Shown here piece by piece: positions 8,878-17,288 of a stretch of DNA of 28,269 nt; position 1 is the stretch's first letter; each line of letters begins with the position of its first letter. The notes beneath the pieces are model-generated. The model made no database searches, was not told where the DNA came from, and was given only the letters and a program-made list of their open reading frames with translations. The position numbers were made by a program, and so were the translations under genes. The stretch is from a virus. Location: positions 1 to 28,269 of the IMG/VR virus record IMGVR_UViG_3300030117_000212; one strand, written 5' to 3'.

Positions 8878-11800
8878 GCGACAATCCATTTTTAGATACA
8901 TTAAATAAAAGACAAGAATTAGCACCTAGTCAAAATTATGCTGAAAATTTAAATACACTAAATACAGAAAATCCATTTTTAGAAACTTTAAAAAAACGAG
9001 AAGAAGATAGACAAAATCAAATTAAAGCAGATTTAAAAAGAACATTAACTTCTGTTTTAGAAAAAGATCCTGACATGGTTGGTGAAGGATTAAAACTTGC
9101 AGAAGAACTTAATTTACCAAAAGATTTTGCATTAGATAGCGAAGAAGCAATTAGATTATTAGCTGAAAAAAACAAAAAAGAAAGAATACTTAGTTTTGCT
9201 TATGCAGAAAAAAGTCCAGTATTAATGCGTCAACTTACTGATCCAACATTTGCAGCTTTAGCGTATGACAATATAGACGATTTAGAAGGATTAGAATATG
9301 CATTTGACGCTATAAAAAGAGCACCAGACAACATATTGCAAGGCTGGGAAAAAGGTAGATTAAATGTACGAAGAGGAAAAATTGGTAATTTAAAAAAATC
9401 TGGTAAAGGTAATGAAGAATTAAATACGGAATTAGCAGAAATTAATCAAAGGTTAGAAGAATTAAATAGTGATGGGTCAGGAATATTAGAAGAAGGTTTT
9501 GCTATTTTTGGTCAATATTCTAAAACTTTACCAACTGCTTTAGAAACAGGTTTATATACAGGTGCTGCTAGTGGAGTGGCAGGTTCAGTATTAGGGCCGG
9601 GTTCTATATTTACAGCTAAAGGTGGATTTATTGTAGGGTTTTTAGGAACATTAGGGTTAGAAACTTACAAAATAGAAGCAGGTTCTACATATCTTGATCT
9701 TGTAGAAGAATTAAATTTAACTGAAAGTGTTGATGATCAAACAGCAAAACACATAGCAACTGGTGTTGGTGTTACTAATATGTTGTTGGAATGGGTTGGT
9801 GCTAGTGCTGTTACTGCACCAATTAGAAAACAATTAGGAAAATATGCTACTAAACAAATTGTTAAAGAATTAGCAAAACCAACAGGACGTAAAGCATTAA
9901 CAAATTTTGCTAAAAATTATATAGGTGGAAATTTAACAGAAGCAGGTACGGAAGTTTTACAAGAATTGTCTAATATCGTAGGTCGTGATATAGCAGTAGC
10001 ATTTAGTGATAAAGAAGATTTAAATTATAAACTTACTAATGCAGAAGGATTACAAGAAATAGGCCAAAGGCTAGGTCAAACTTTTATACAAACTATGAAA
10101 GGGATGACTCTTGTAGGTTTAGTAGGAAGTGGGCCAACATTTATTTCAGATATTACTAGAGCTAACAAAGCAAAAACAGATACTGCATTTATAGAAAATT
10201 TATCAGAAAAATCTGTTAATAACAAAACAAGAATAAGAAATCCAAATGAATTTCAAAATTTTGTAGAAAATTTAGCTGTAGATAAAGATGTTAAAGAATT
10301 GTACATTGATGCAGAAATATTAAATCAGGCAATAATAGACAATGGAATAACACTAGAAGACATAGATGCAGTATCACCTAGCATTGCAAAACAATTAATA
10401 GAAATTAATAAGTCAGGTGGGCAAGGTGATGTAGTAGTTAGCACTAGTGAATATGCAGCAAAATTAGCAGGTACACAGTTTGATGGTTTTTTACAAGATC
10501 ATTTGCGTGTTGATCAAGATGGGTTTAGCCGTGCTGAAGCTACAGATTTTAAACAAAATCAAGATGCATTAAGAAAAGAAGCTGTTGAAGTTCTTGAAAA
10601 ACAAAACAAAATTTCTAAAGAATTTGAAGCTAGTGCAGCACAAGTAAAAAAAGATTTAGCTAATCAATTAAAAGCTACTGGTTTATATTCACCTAATAAC
10701 GTAAGTGCTGCGTCAACATTTTTCCGTGATTTTGTTGTTATACAAGCAAATAAATTAGGTATAACACCTAAAGAATTTGCCAGTAGATTTCCATATACAG
10801 TTGTTAGCCAAGATCAAATACAAATATCACCAGAACAACAATTGTTTAATCAAGATGGTTCAGTACGATTAAATACGCCACAATTTAAAAGCTTTTTTGG
10901 TAAATCAGTTTTAAAAAAAAATGGCAAACCGGAAGTGTTGTATCACGGTACACGAGATAGTGTCAACGAATTTAATTTAGATCATCCAAATAAAAAAGAT
11001 TTTGGTTGGCTAGGAAAAGGTATATATATGTATCGGGGTAAGGATGCAGCAGCAGGTGCAAACGTATACACAATAAACAAAAGAGGTGATACAAGTCGTA
11101 ATATAATGCCATTGTATGCACGATTAGAAAATCCATATTACGCAACATTTAAAGAAAAAGCAGATATACGGATGGGTGGTGAACAAGCTGCTGAAAAATT
11201 TAAACAAAGATTAATTGACGAAGGCCATGATGGTGCAATACTTAGAGGTGAAAACGCTACAGATGAAGTTGTAGTATTTGATAACACAGCAGTTAAGTCA
11301 ACATTTAACAGCGGTACATGGTCTAGAGAAACAGCAGACATATTAAAACAACAAGAATTGTTTGCACAACAGGCAAAACCACAAGAGCAAGGCAAACCAG
11401 TATCAGAAGAAGTATTTCAATTAGCAAAAATTGTAGAAAATTTTGATTTTGCAAGTAGCAAACCTTTTGGAGCTATTAGAGATTTTAAAGTTGAAATACA
11501 AAAACGTATACTAGCTGCTGCTAAAAAAGCAAATGTTAATTTATCAGATTCTAGTGTTGAGACAGAAAAATATTTAGTAAGAACATTATTAGCAGATGCA
11601 CAATACGCATTAGTAGAAAACCCAAACGCAATAGGTTGGTATAACGAAAAAGTTACAAAAGCCAAAGCATTATTAGCAAAAGTTTATCCAGAATTACTTA
11701 CTGATACAGCATCAAATTTTGCTTTTACTTGGGCATTAGCAACTACATCTAACGGCATAGACGTTAATACAAACTTTCAACTTACGCAAGAAGTGTACAA

Positions 11801-14800
11801 CTACTGGAAAGAAAATGGTAAGTTTCCAGTACCTTTTGGACAAGGTAAAGCAGGTCGTGCAATGACAAAAAGTTTTAAATTAATAAATGAATTAATTGAA
11901 AAAAATGGTGTAGAAGATGTAGAAAAATTTATGAGTACAACACATACAGTAAAAGAAGTAGAAACATATACAGGTGTTTTAATTAAAGAGTTTGGTAAAA
12001 CTGAAATAGTATATGGTGCTGCTGTTATAGGACCAAAAATTGGTAATGGGTTTTTTGCAAATTTATACGGTAACTATGAACAATTAACTTTAGACAGATG
12101 GGCTATGCGTACATGGGGTCGAATGACAGGTACGCTAGTTACTGACTATACAAAGCAAGCTAAAAATAAACGTGAGCAATTAAAACAATATATAAAAGCA
12201 TTAACTAAAGAACAAAAAAAGGCATTTGAAACAATTCTTGGAAGAAAACTAACTTTAGGTGATTTAGATCAAGTTGCAAAAAGAATAGAAACTAGAACTA
12301 CTGTACCTGCAAATCGTGATTTAATGGCAGAAATATCATTAATACAACCTGATAACAATATTGATGAAGTAATAACAAACATTAAAGGTAAACCTATAAA
12401 AGGTGAACTTAGAGTAAGTATTGGAGATGAAATTCGTAAGGCAGGTAATTCATTAGCAGGGTATTTAGATGGTCAAAAAGAACAGCCTAAAGGACCACCA
12501 GAAAGAAGATTTATAGAAAAAGTTTTTGGACAAGTGTTGCCAGTATTACAACAACAAAATCCAGATTTAACGATGGCTGATTTACAAGCATTAATGTGGT
12601 ATCCAGAAAAAAAATTATATGATACTGCAAAACTTAAGGAAGATGTAGTAGAAACAGGTTACGAAGATAACGCAGCACCTGATTATGCCAATGCTGCTGC
12701 AACTTTAGTTGCTAGAATGGGTATATCAGAAGCTGACATACAATCTACATTACAGGAGGTAGACAATGAGTTATCAGTACAATCCGAGGAGCAATCAAGA
12801 GACACACAACGAGATGTTGGAGGATCTGGACAGATACGAGAGATTGATACTTTCCAACAACAAGGAAGAAGAGACACAAACATTGACGAAGCCACAAGAC
12901 TCCCCATCAACCCAGACGGAACAGTTACCGTCTACCATCACACCAGTAGAAGAAACGCAGAACGAATTAGGGCCACAGGTGAACTCAAAAGTGCTGCTGA
13001 ACCTGATGTCTACGTTACCACCAGAGCTATCACAGATACTGGCTATGGCGATACAGCAGTTGCCATCCGGGTCGAACCTTCTAGACTTAGTCTCGATGAT
13101 GAATTCCCTAACGGACGAAGAGATTACAGACTCTCAGTTGGAAAGCCTAGAGGATCTATTCGAGTAAAAGTAGGAGAATTTTATAAACAACAAGAATCTA
13201 AAGGTGCAAGAGGTGGATTTGATCCAAAATCATTAACAACAATACTTACAAAAGAAGCAGATCTTTCAACCTTTTTACATGAAACTGCTCATTATATGTT
13301 AACCGTTATGGAAGATTTAGCCGTATCTGGTTCGGCAACTCCTGAGATACAAAATGATTTTGATGTATTGTTAAAATTTTGGGGAGTAGAAAGTGTAAAC
13401 GCATGGAGCAAATTAGATATAAACCAAAAAAGAAAATATCACGAAGCATTTGCGTACAATTATGAAATATATATAACTGAGAAAAAAGCAGCACCTAATA
13501 AAAACTTACAAGATATATTTAACAGATTTGGTCAATTTTTACGCAAAATATATAAGTCTATTAGAGATGAATTAAATGTTATATATCGACAAGAAAATGG
13601 AGTGGATTTACCAGTTTTAACAGATGAAGTAAGAGGTGTAATGGATCGCATGATAGCAAGTGAAGAACAAATTATAGAATCACAACGTGTGTATGGCATG
13701 AAAGCTATGTTTACTACACAGGAAGAAAGTGGCATGGATAACGAGACATGGCAAAAATACAGTGCTGCTATACAAGAAGCACAAGAAGTTGCTATTGATC
13801 AATTAAGTAAATCTAGTATGAGACAAGTAAAATGGTTGTCAAACGCTAGAAGCAAAGTTTTACAAGATTTACAAAAGCAAGTTAACGCTACACGCAAACA
13901 AGTTATTGCAGAAGAAACAGCAAAAGCAGAAAATGAAAAAATATATAGATTACAAAAATTCTTAAAAACTGGTGAAACTATTAATGATCAAGGTGAAAAA
14001 GTTGTAGTAAAAGAAGGTTACAAAATTAATGCTGATAGTATAAAAAATATATTGCCATTTTATGACGAAGCAACAGCAGCAGCAGAAATAAAAAAACTTG
14101 GCACAGGTAAATATGGCATGGTCGCAAAAAACGGAATGCCAGTACAAACAATTGCAGAAATGTTTGGATACGAAAGTCCAGTAAATATGATAAATGCATT
14201 ACTTGATATAGAGCCTATAAAAGATGTTGTTAAAGAAAGAACAGATCAACGCATGGTTGACGAGTTTAGTAATTTAACAGATCCACGACAACAAGAGTTA
14301 GAGGTGCAAGAAGCGTTGCATAACGAAGCCAGAGCAAGATTTATTGCAACAGAATTACGGTTTTTGGCTACTGTTATGCAACCACAAAGATTACAAATAG
14401 CAGCAGCAAAACAAGTAGCAAAAGATATATTAGCTAAAAAAACATTAAGAGAAGTAAGACCTACCACGTTTTCACGACAAGAAGCAAAAGCAACTAAGGC
14501 AGCAGAAAAAGCTATGCGTGAAGGTGATAATCAAGCAACAATACAAGCTAAAAAGGCACAATTGTTAAACAACCAATTAGCAAAAGAAGCTGTAGAAATA
14601 CATAAACGCTATGACAAAGCAACTGCAAATTTTAAAAAAATATTTAAACCAGATGCAAAATTAGCAAAAACAAGAAATGTTGATATGGTTAGTGCTGCAA
14701 AAACTATATTAGCTAGTTATGGTTTTGGACCTGCTGTAGAATCACCAAACGTATATATAGAAAAACTTAAAAAATATAATGAAGATTTGTATTTAGAATT

Positions 14801-17225
14801 AGAACCAATCATAAGAGAACAATCAAACCTTAGAAATACTACTAATATTTTTAAAGAAGTTGATGAAATAACAAAATTAAAAGATATAAAAGATTTAGCA
14901 GTAGAAGATTTTGACACATTAGATGAAGTCATACAATCTTTATGGCATCAATCTAGAAGAGAAAAACAAATAGTTATAGAAGGACAAAAATTAGAATTAG
15001 AACCAATACTTAATGAGTTAGTAGAACGTATAGTTGTAATGCCAAAAACAAAAAAAACTGGTACAACTCAAGCACAAAGTGCTTTAGATAAATTGCATTC
15101 AAAATTGCAAGATACAAAAGCACAGTTAAGAAGAGTAGAACATTGGGCAGATGGTATGGACGGAGCAGATATACAAGGAAGTGGTGCTGTATTAGATCGT
15201 GCAGGTTTAGAAGCAGGTGCATTTACAAAATATATATGGCGTCCAGTTAAAAATAGTCTTAACGAATATCGAACAGCACAAATTAAATTTACAAAAAAAT
15301 ATGCTGAGATGTTAGAAAAGGTTGATTTTGGTAATGATGTCATTGTTGCAAACGAATTTGATAAACCATACACATTTGGTAAACAACATAACGGCAGAGG
15401 TAAAGCTGAATTATTAGGGGCTATGTTGCATATGGGTAATAAAAGCAACTTAAGGAAATTATTGTTAGGTAGAGGATGGGGTCAATTAAAAGAAGACGGT
15501 TTGTTAGATACTAGACAATGGGATGTGTTTATTAAACGCATGGAAGATTCAAATATTTTGACAAAAAAAGATTACGATTTTTTGCAAGACGTCTGGAATT
15601 TAAATAAAGAAATGCTGCCATTATTACAAAAAACACATAAAGATGTTTTTGGATATTATTTTAAAGAAATAGAAGTTAGTCCTGTTATTACTAAATTTGG
15701 CACATATGAAGGTGGTTATGTACCTGCAAAAGTTGATCCTAATATAGTTGAAGATGCAGAAAGAAATGCAAAATTAGAAGAATTAAAAACTGATTATAAA
15801 ATGTCATTACCTGCGGTAGGTAAAGGATTTACTAAAACTAGAGTGGAATATAACAAACCTTTGTCATTACATTTAAATGCAATGGTTAAACACATAGATG
15901 ACGCTTTGCGTTTTGCTTATGTGCAACCTGCAATTACAGATGTATTAAAAATAATTAAAAATAAAGAATTTGCGGATGCATTAACTGATGTAAATCCTTC
16001 TGCAATAGATCATATGTTATTACCTTGGCTTAATAATGCAGCACGGCAAAGAACAATGTTGCGTGGTGAAAATGATATGATGGATGCTTTTTTTAAAGAA
16101 TTAAGAAAACGTACTGGAGTAAGTATAATGTTTGCTAATTTTCAAAATGCTGTACAACAGTTTACTGGTAATTTTCCATCTCTTATAAAAGTTGAAGGTA
16201 AATTTATGCGTAGTGGATTAAAACAATATTATGGTAACCCTGCAAAAACTCAGGAGTTTATTGCAGAACTTTCGCCTTTTATGGATCAACGTCAAAATAA
16301 TCAAATGTTTGATATACAAGACACACTAAATGATTTAATTATCAATCCAAATAAATATGAAAAAATAAACGCATGGACAAGTAAACACGCATATTTTATA
16401 CAGCAAGCATTCCAAAACCAAGTTGATAGTGTTGTATGGATAGGATCTTACAACCAATTTTTTGCTAAAAAACCTGCATCTATGCCAGATGTTGTGGCAC
16501 AAAGAGAAGCTATAGCACAGGCAGATGCAAATGTACGATTAACACAAGACAGTTTGTTGCCAGAAGATAGAGCATCATATCAAACTAATACTCCTTTAAT
16601 TCAATCATTATTGCAATTTACTGGGTATTTCAACACTATGGCAAATTTAAACGCCACACAATATAAAAAAATGGTAAACGATATGGGATTTAAAATTACA
16701 GGCAAAGGTAGTGGTCGATTAATTTATACATTTATGCTTGGTTTATATATGCCGGCTGTAATTTCTGGTGTTATTGTTAATTTTTTTGGTGGCAATTTAA
16801 ATGATGCAGATGAAGACGGATATCTTGATGAAATATTTGAATTGTTATTTTTTGAACCATTAAGGTTTGGCCTTGCATTTATTCCCGGTGGAAATATATT
16901 GCCTGTACCATTTAACGTATTAAATGACAAACCATATGATGATCGCATATCTACAAGTCCATCTATATCTACATTAGAAAGTAGTACTACAGGTACAGTT
17001 CGTGCGTTGCAAGCTGTTTTAGATCCTAAAAAAGATGTAACTGGTAAAAATGTAAAAGATGTATTTACTCTTATGTCGTTATTAAGCAACTATCCATTAA
17101 CTATATTAGGTAGACCACTAGGTTATTTAACAGATGTTAGTACTGGCAGAGTAGAACCAGAAGGGCCAATAGACTTTATTAGAGGTGTAGTTACAGGTAA
17201 AACTGGACGTAGACAAAGAAAATAA
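8874..17225 (+). CDS. Giant polyvalent internal virion protein with ART-like, zincin and LPD38-like domains (T7 gp16 position)
   Basis: A 2783-residue protein, about twice the length of T7 gp16. Two short repeats, NPFLDTLNKRQE and NPFLETLKKREE, open it. A Gly/Ala-rich, possibly membrane-active stretch lies near residues 225-260. Residues about 660-805 form an ADP-ribosyltransferase domain of the polyvalent type, with LYHGT (His691), GIYMY (Tyr718) and DEVVVF (Glu798) as the H-Y-E triad. Residues about 910-1085 hold a helical region with FFANLYGNYEQLTLDRWAMR seen in other phage polyvalent proteins. Residues about 1343-1435 look like a second ART (VYHHT). A zincin motif HETAH starts at 1469, with a likely third ligand in YHEAFAYNYE. 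The C-terminal ~145 residues resemble LPD38. I see no lytic transglycosylase motif. Likely packaged in the virion and ejected with the DNA; targets unknown. Confidence 0.88.
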   Translation: MSDNPFLDTLNKRQELAPSQNYAENLNTLNTENPFLETLKKREEDRQNQIKADLKRTLTSVLEKDPDMVGEGLKLAEELNLPKDFALDSEEAIRLLAEKNKKERILSFAYAEKSPVLMRQLTDPTFAALAYDNIDDLEGLEYAFDAIKRAPDNILQGWEKGRLNVRRGKIGNLKKSGKGNEELNTELAEINQRLEELNSDGSGILEEGFAIFGQYSKTLPTALETGLYTGAASGVAGSVLGPGSIFTAKGGFIVGFLGTLGLETYKIEAGSTYLDLVEELNLTESVDDQTAKHIATGVGVTNMLLEWVGASAVTAPIRKQLGKYATKQIVKELAKPTGRKALTNFAKNYIGGNLTEAGTEVLQELSNIVGRDIAVAFSDKEDLNYKLTNAEGLQEIGQRLGQTFIQTMKGMTLVGLVGSGPTFISDITRANKAKTDTAFIENLSEKSVNNKTRIRNPNEFQNFVENLAVDKDVKELYIDAEILNQAIIDNGITLEDIDAVSPSIAKQLIEINKSGGQGDVVVSTSEYAAKLAGTQFDGFLQDHLRVDQDGFSRAEATDFKQNQDALRKEAVEVLEKQNKISKEFEASAAQVKKDLANQLKATGLYSPNNVSAASTFFRDFVVIQANKLGITPKEFASRFPYTVVSQDQIQISPEQQLFNQDGSVRLNTPQFKSFFGKSVLKKNGKPEVLYHGTRDSVNEFNLDHPNKKDFGWLGKGIYMYRGKDAAAGANVYTINKRGDTSRNIMPLYARLENPYYATFKEKADIRMGGEQAAEKFKQRLIDEGHDGAILRGENATDEVVVFDNTAVKSTFNSGTWSRETADILKQQELFAQQAKPQEQGKPVSEEVFQLAKIVENFDFASSKPFGAIRDFKVEIQKRILAAAKKANVNLSDSSVETEKYLVRTLLADAQYALVENPNAIGWYNEKVTKAKALLAKVYPELLTDTASNFAFTWALATTSNGIDVNTNFQLTQEVYNYWKENGKFPVPFGQGKAGRAMTKSFKLINELIEKNGVEDVEKFMSTTHTVKEVETYTGVLIKEFGKTEIVYGAAVIGPKIGNGFFANLYGNYEQLTLDRWAMRTWGRMTGTLVTDYTKQAKNKREQLKQYIKALTKEQKKAFETILGRKLTLGDLDQVAKRIETRTTVPANRDLMAEISLIQPDNNIDEVITNIKGKPIKGELRVSIGDEIRKAGNSLAGYLDGQKEQPKGPPERRFIEKVFGQVLPVLQQQNPDLTMADLQALMWYPEKKLYDTAKLKEDVVETGYEDNAAPDYANAAATLVARMGISEADIQSTLQEVDNELSVQSEEQSRDTQRDVGGSGQIREIDTFQQQGRRDTNIDEATRLPINPDGTVTVYHHTSRRNAERIRATGELKSAAEPDVYVTTRAITDTGYGDTAVAIRVEPSRLSLDDEFPNGRRDYRLSVGKPRGSIRVKVGEFYKQQESKGARGGFDPKSLTTILTKEADLSTFLHETAHYMLTVMEDLAVSGSATPEIQNDFDVLLKFWGVESVNAWSKLDINQKRKYHEAFAYNYEIYITEKKAAPNKNLQDIFNRFGQFLRKIYKSIRDELNVIYRQENGVDLPVLTDEVRGVMDRMIASEEQIIESQRVYGMKAMFTTQEESGMDNETWQKYSAAIQEAQEVAIDQLSKSSMRQVKWLSNARSKVLQDLQKQVNATRKQVIAEETAKAENEKIYRLQKFLKTGETINDQGEKVVVKEGYKINADSIKNILPFYDEATAAAEIKKLGTGKYGMVAKNGMPVQTIAEMFGYESPVNMINALLDIEPIKDVVKERTDQRMVDEFSNLTDPRQQELEVQEALHNEARARFIATELRFLATVMQPQRLQIAAAKQVAKDILAKKTLREVRPTTFSRQEAKATKAAEKAMREGDNQATIQAKKAQLLNNQLAKEAVEIHKRYDKATANFKKIFKPDAKLAKTRNVDMVSAAKTILASYGFGPAVESPNVYIEKLKKYNEDLYLELEPIIREQSNLRNTTNIFKEVDEITKLKDIKDLAVEDFDTLDEVIQSLWHQSRREKQIVIEGQKLELEPILNELVERIVVMPKTKKTGTTQAQSALDKLHSKLQDTKAQLRRVEHWADGMDGADIQGSGAVLDRAGLEAGAFTKYIWRPVKNSLNEYRTAQIKFTKKYAEMLEKVDFGNDVIVANEFDKPYTFGKQHNGRGKAELLGAMLHMGNKSNLRKLLLGRGWGQLKEDGLLDTRQWDVFIKRMEDSNILTKKDYDFLQDVWNLNKEMLPLLQKTHKDVFGYYFKEIEVSPVITKFGTYEGGYVPAKVDPNIVEDAERNAKLEELKTDYKMSLPAVGKGFTKTRVEYNKPLSLHLNAMVKHIDDALRFAYVQPAITDVLKIIKNKEFADALTDVNPSAIDHMLLPWLNNAARQRTMLRGENDMMDAFFKELRKRTGVSIMFANFQNAVQQFTGNFPSLIKVEGKFMRSGLKQYYGNPAKTQEFIAELSPFMDQRQNNQMFDIQDTLNDLIINPNKYEKINAWTSKHAYFIQQAFQNQVDSVVWIGSYNQFFAKKPASMPDVVAQREAIAQADANVRLTQDSLLPEDRASYQTNTPLIQSLLQFTGYFNTMANLNATQYKKMVNDMGFKITGKGSGRLIYTFMLGLYMPAVISGVIVNFFGGNLNDADEDGYLDEIFELLFFEPLRFGLAFIPGGNILPVPFNVLNDKPYDDRISTSPSISTLESSTTGTVRALQAVLDPKKDVTGKNVKDVFTLMSLLSNYPLTILGRPLGYLTDVSTGRVEPEGPIDFIRGVVTGKTGRRQRK
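12766..13167 (+). CDS. Overprinted 133-residue gene inside the giant virion protein gene
   Basis: This gene lies wholly within the giant gene, shifted by one base. Its ATG follows AGGAGG six bases upstream, one of the best ribosome sites in the window, whereas chance ATGs here lack one. Within its limits G+C rises to about 47% over 240 bases counted by hand, against about 28% in a 60-base stretch just upstream, and C-ending codons appear in the outer frame, as expected where one sequence must serve two frames. The product is acidic. Residues 1-70 are polar, rich in Glu, Gln, Thr and Pro, and probably disordered; residues 75-133 are Leu/Met-rich and probably helical, ending LESLEDLFE. I recognise no family. 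In the outer frame the same DNA encodes the second ART-like region. Coding seems likely; function unknown. Confidence 0.72.
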   Translation: MSYQYNPRSNQETHNEMLEDLDRYERLILSNNKEEETQTLTKPQDSPSTQTEQLPSTITPVEETQNELGPQVNSKVLLNLMSTLPPELSQILAMAIQQLPSGSNLLDLVSMMNSLTDEEITDSQLESLEDLFE

Positions 17226-17227
17226 AG

Positions 17228-17288
17228 GTGTGACCGTAAAGCAAAGAGTTATTGGTAACCTAAATAAGATAGTGAAAATGTCTAGTTA
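17228..17288 (+). promoter_or_regulatory. Conserved intergenic element, copy 2
   Basis: The 63-base gap before the tail fibre gene starts with GTGTGACCGTAA, identical to 5843-5854, and shares AGTTAT, CTAAATAA and ATAGTG further along. It begins two bases after the stop of the giant gene. No ribosome site stands just before the tail fibre ATG, so the conserved part is unlikely to be a translation signal. A promoter for the fibre genes, or an RNA-processing site separating the internal protein and fibre messages, would fit. Confidence 0.5.

Noticed and set aside
15068-15448. 126-residue minus-strand open frame
   Set aside because: No ribosome site, no recognisable domain and no base-composition change; a shadow of the giant gene.
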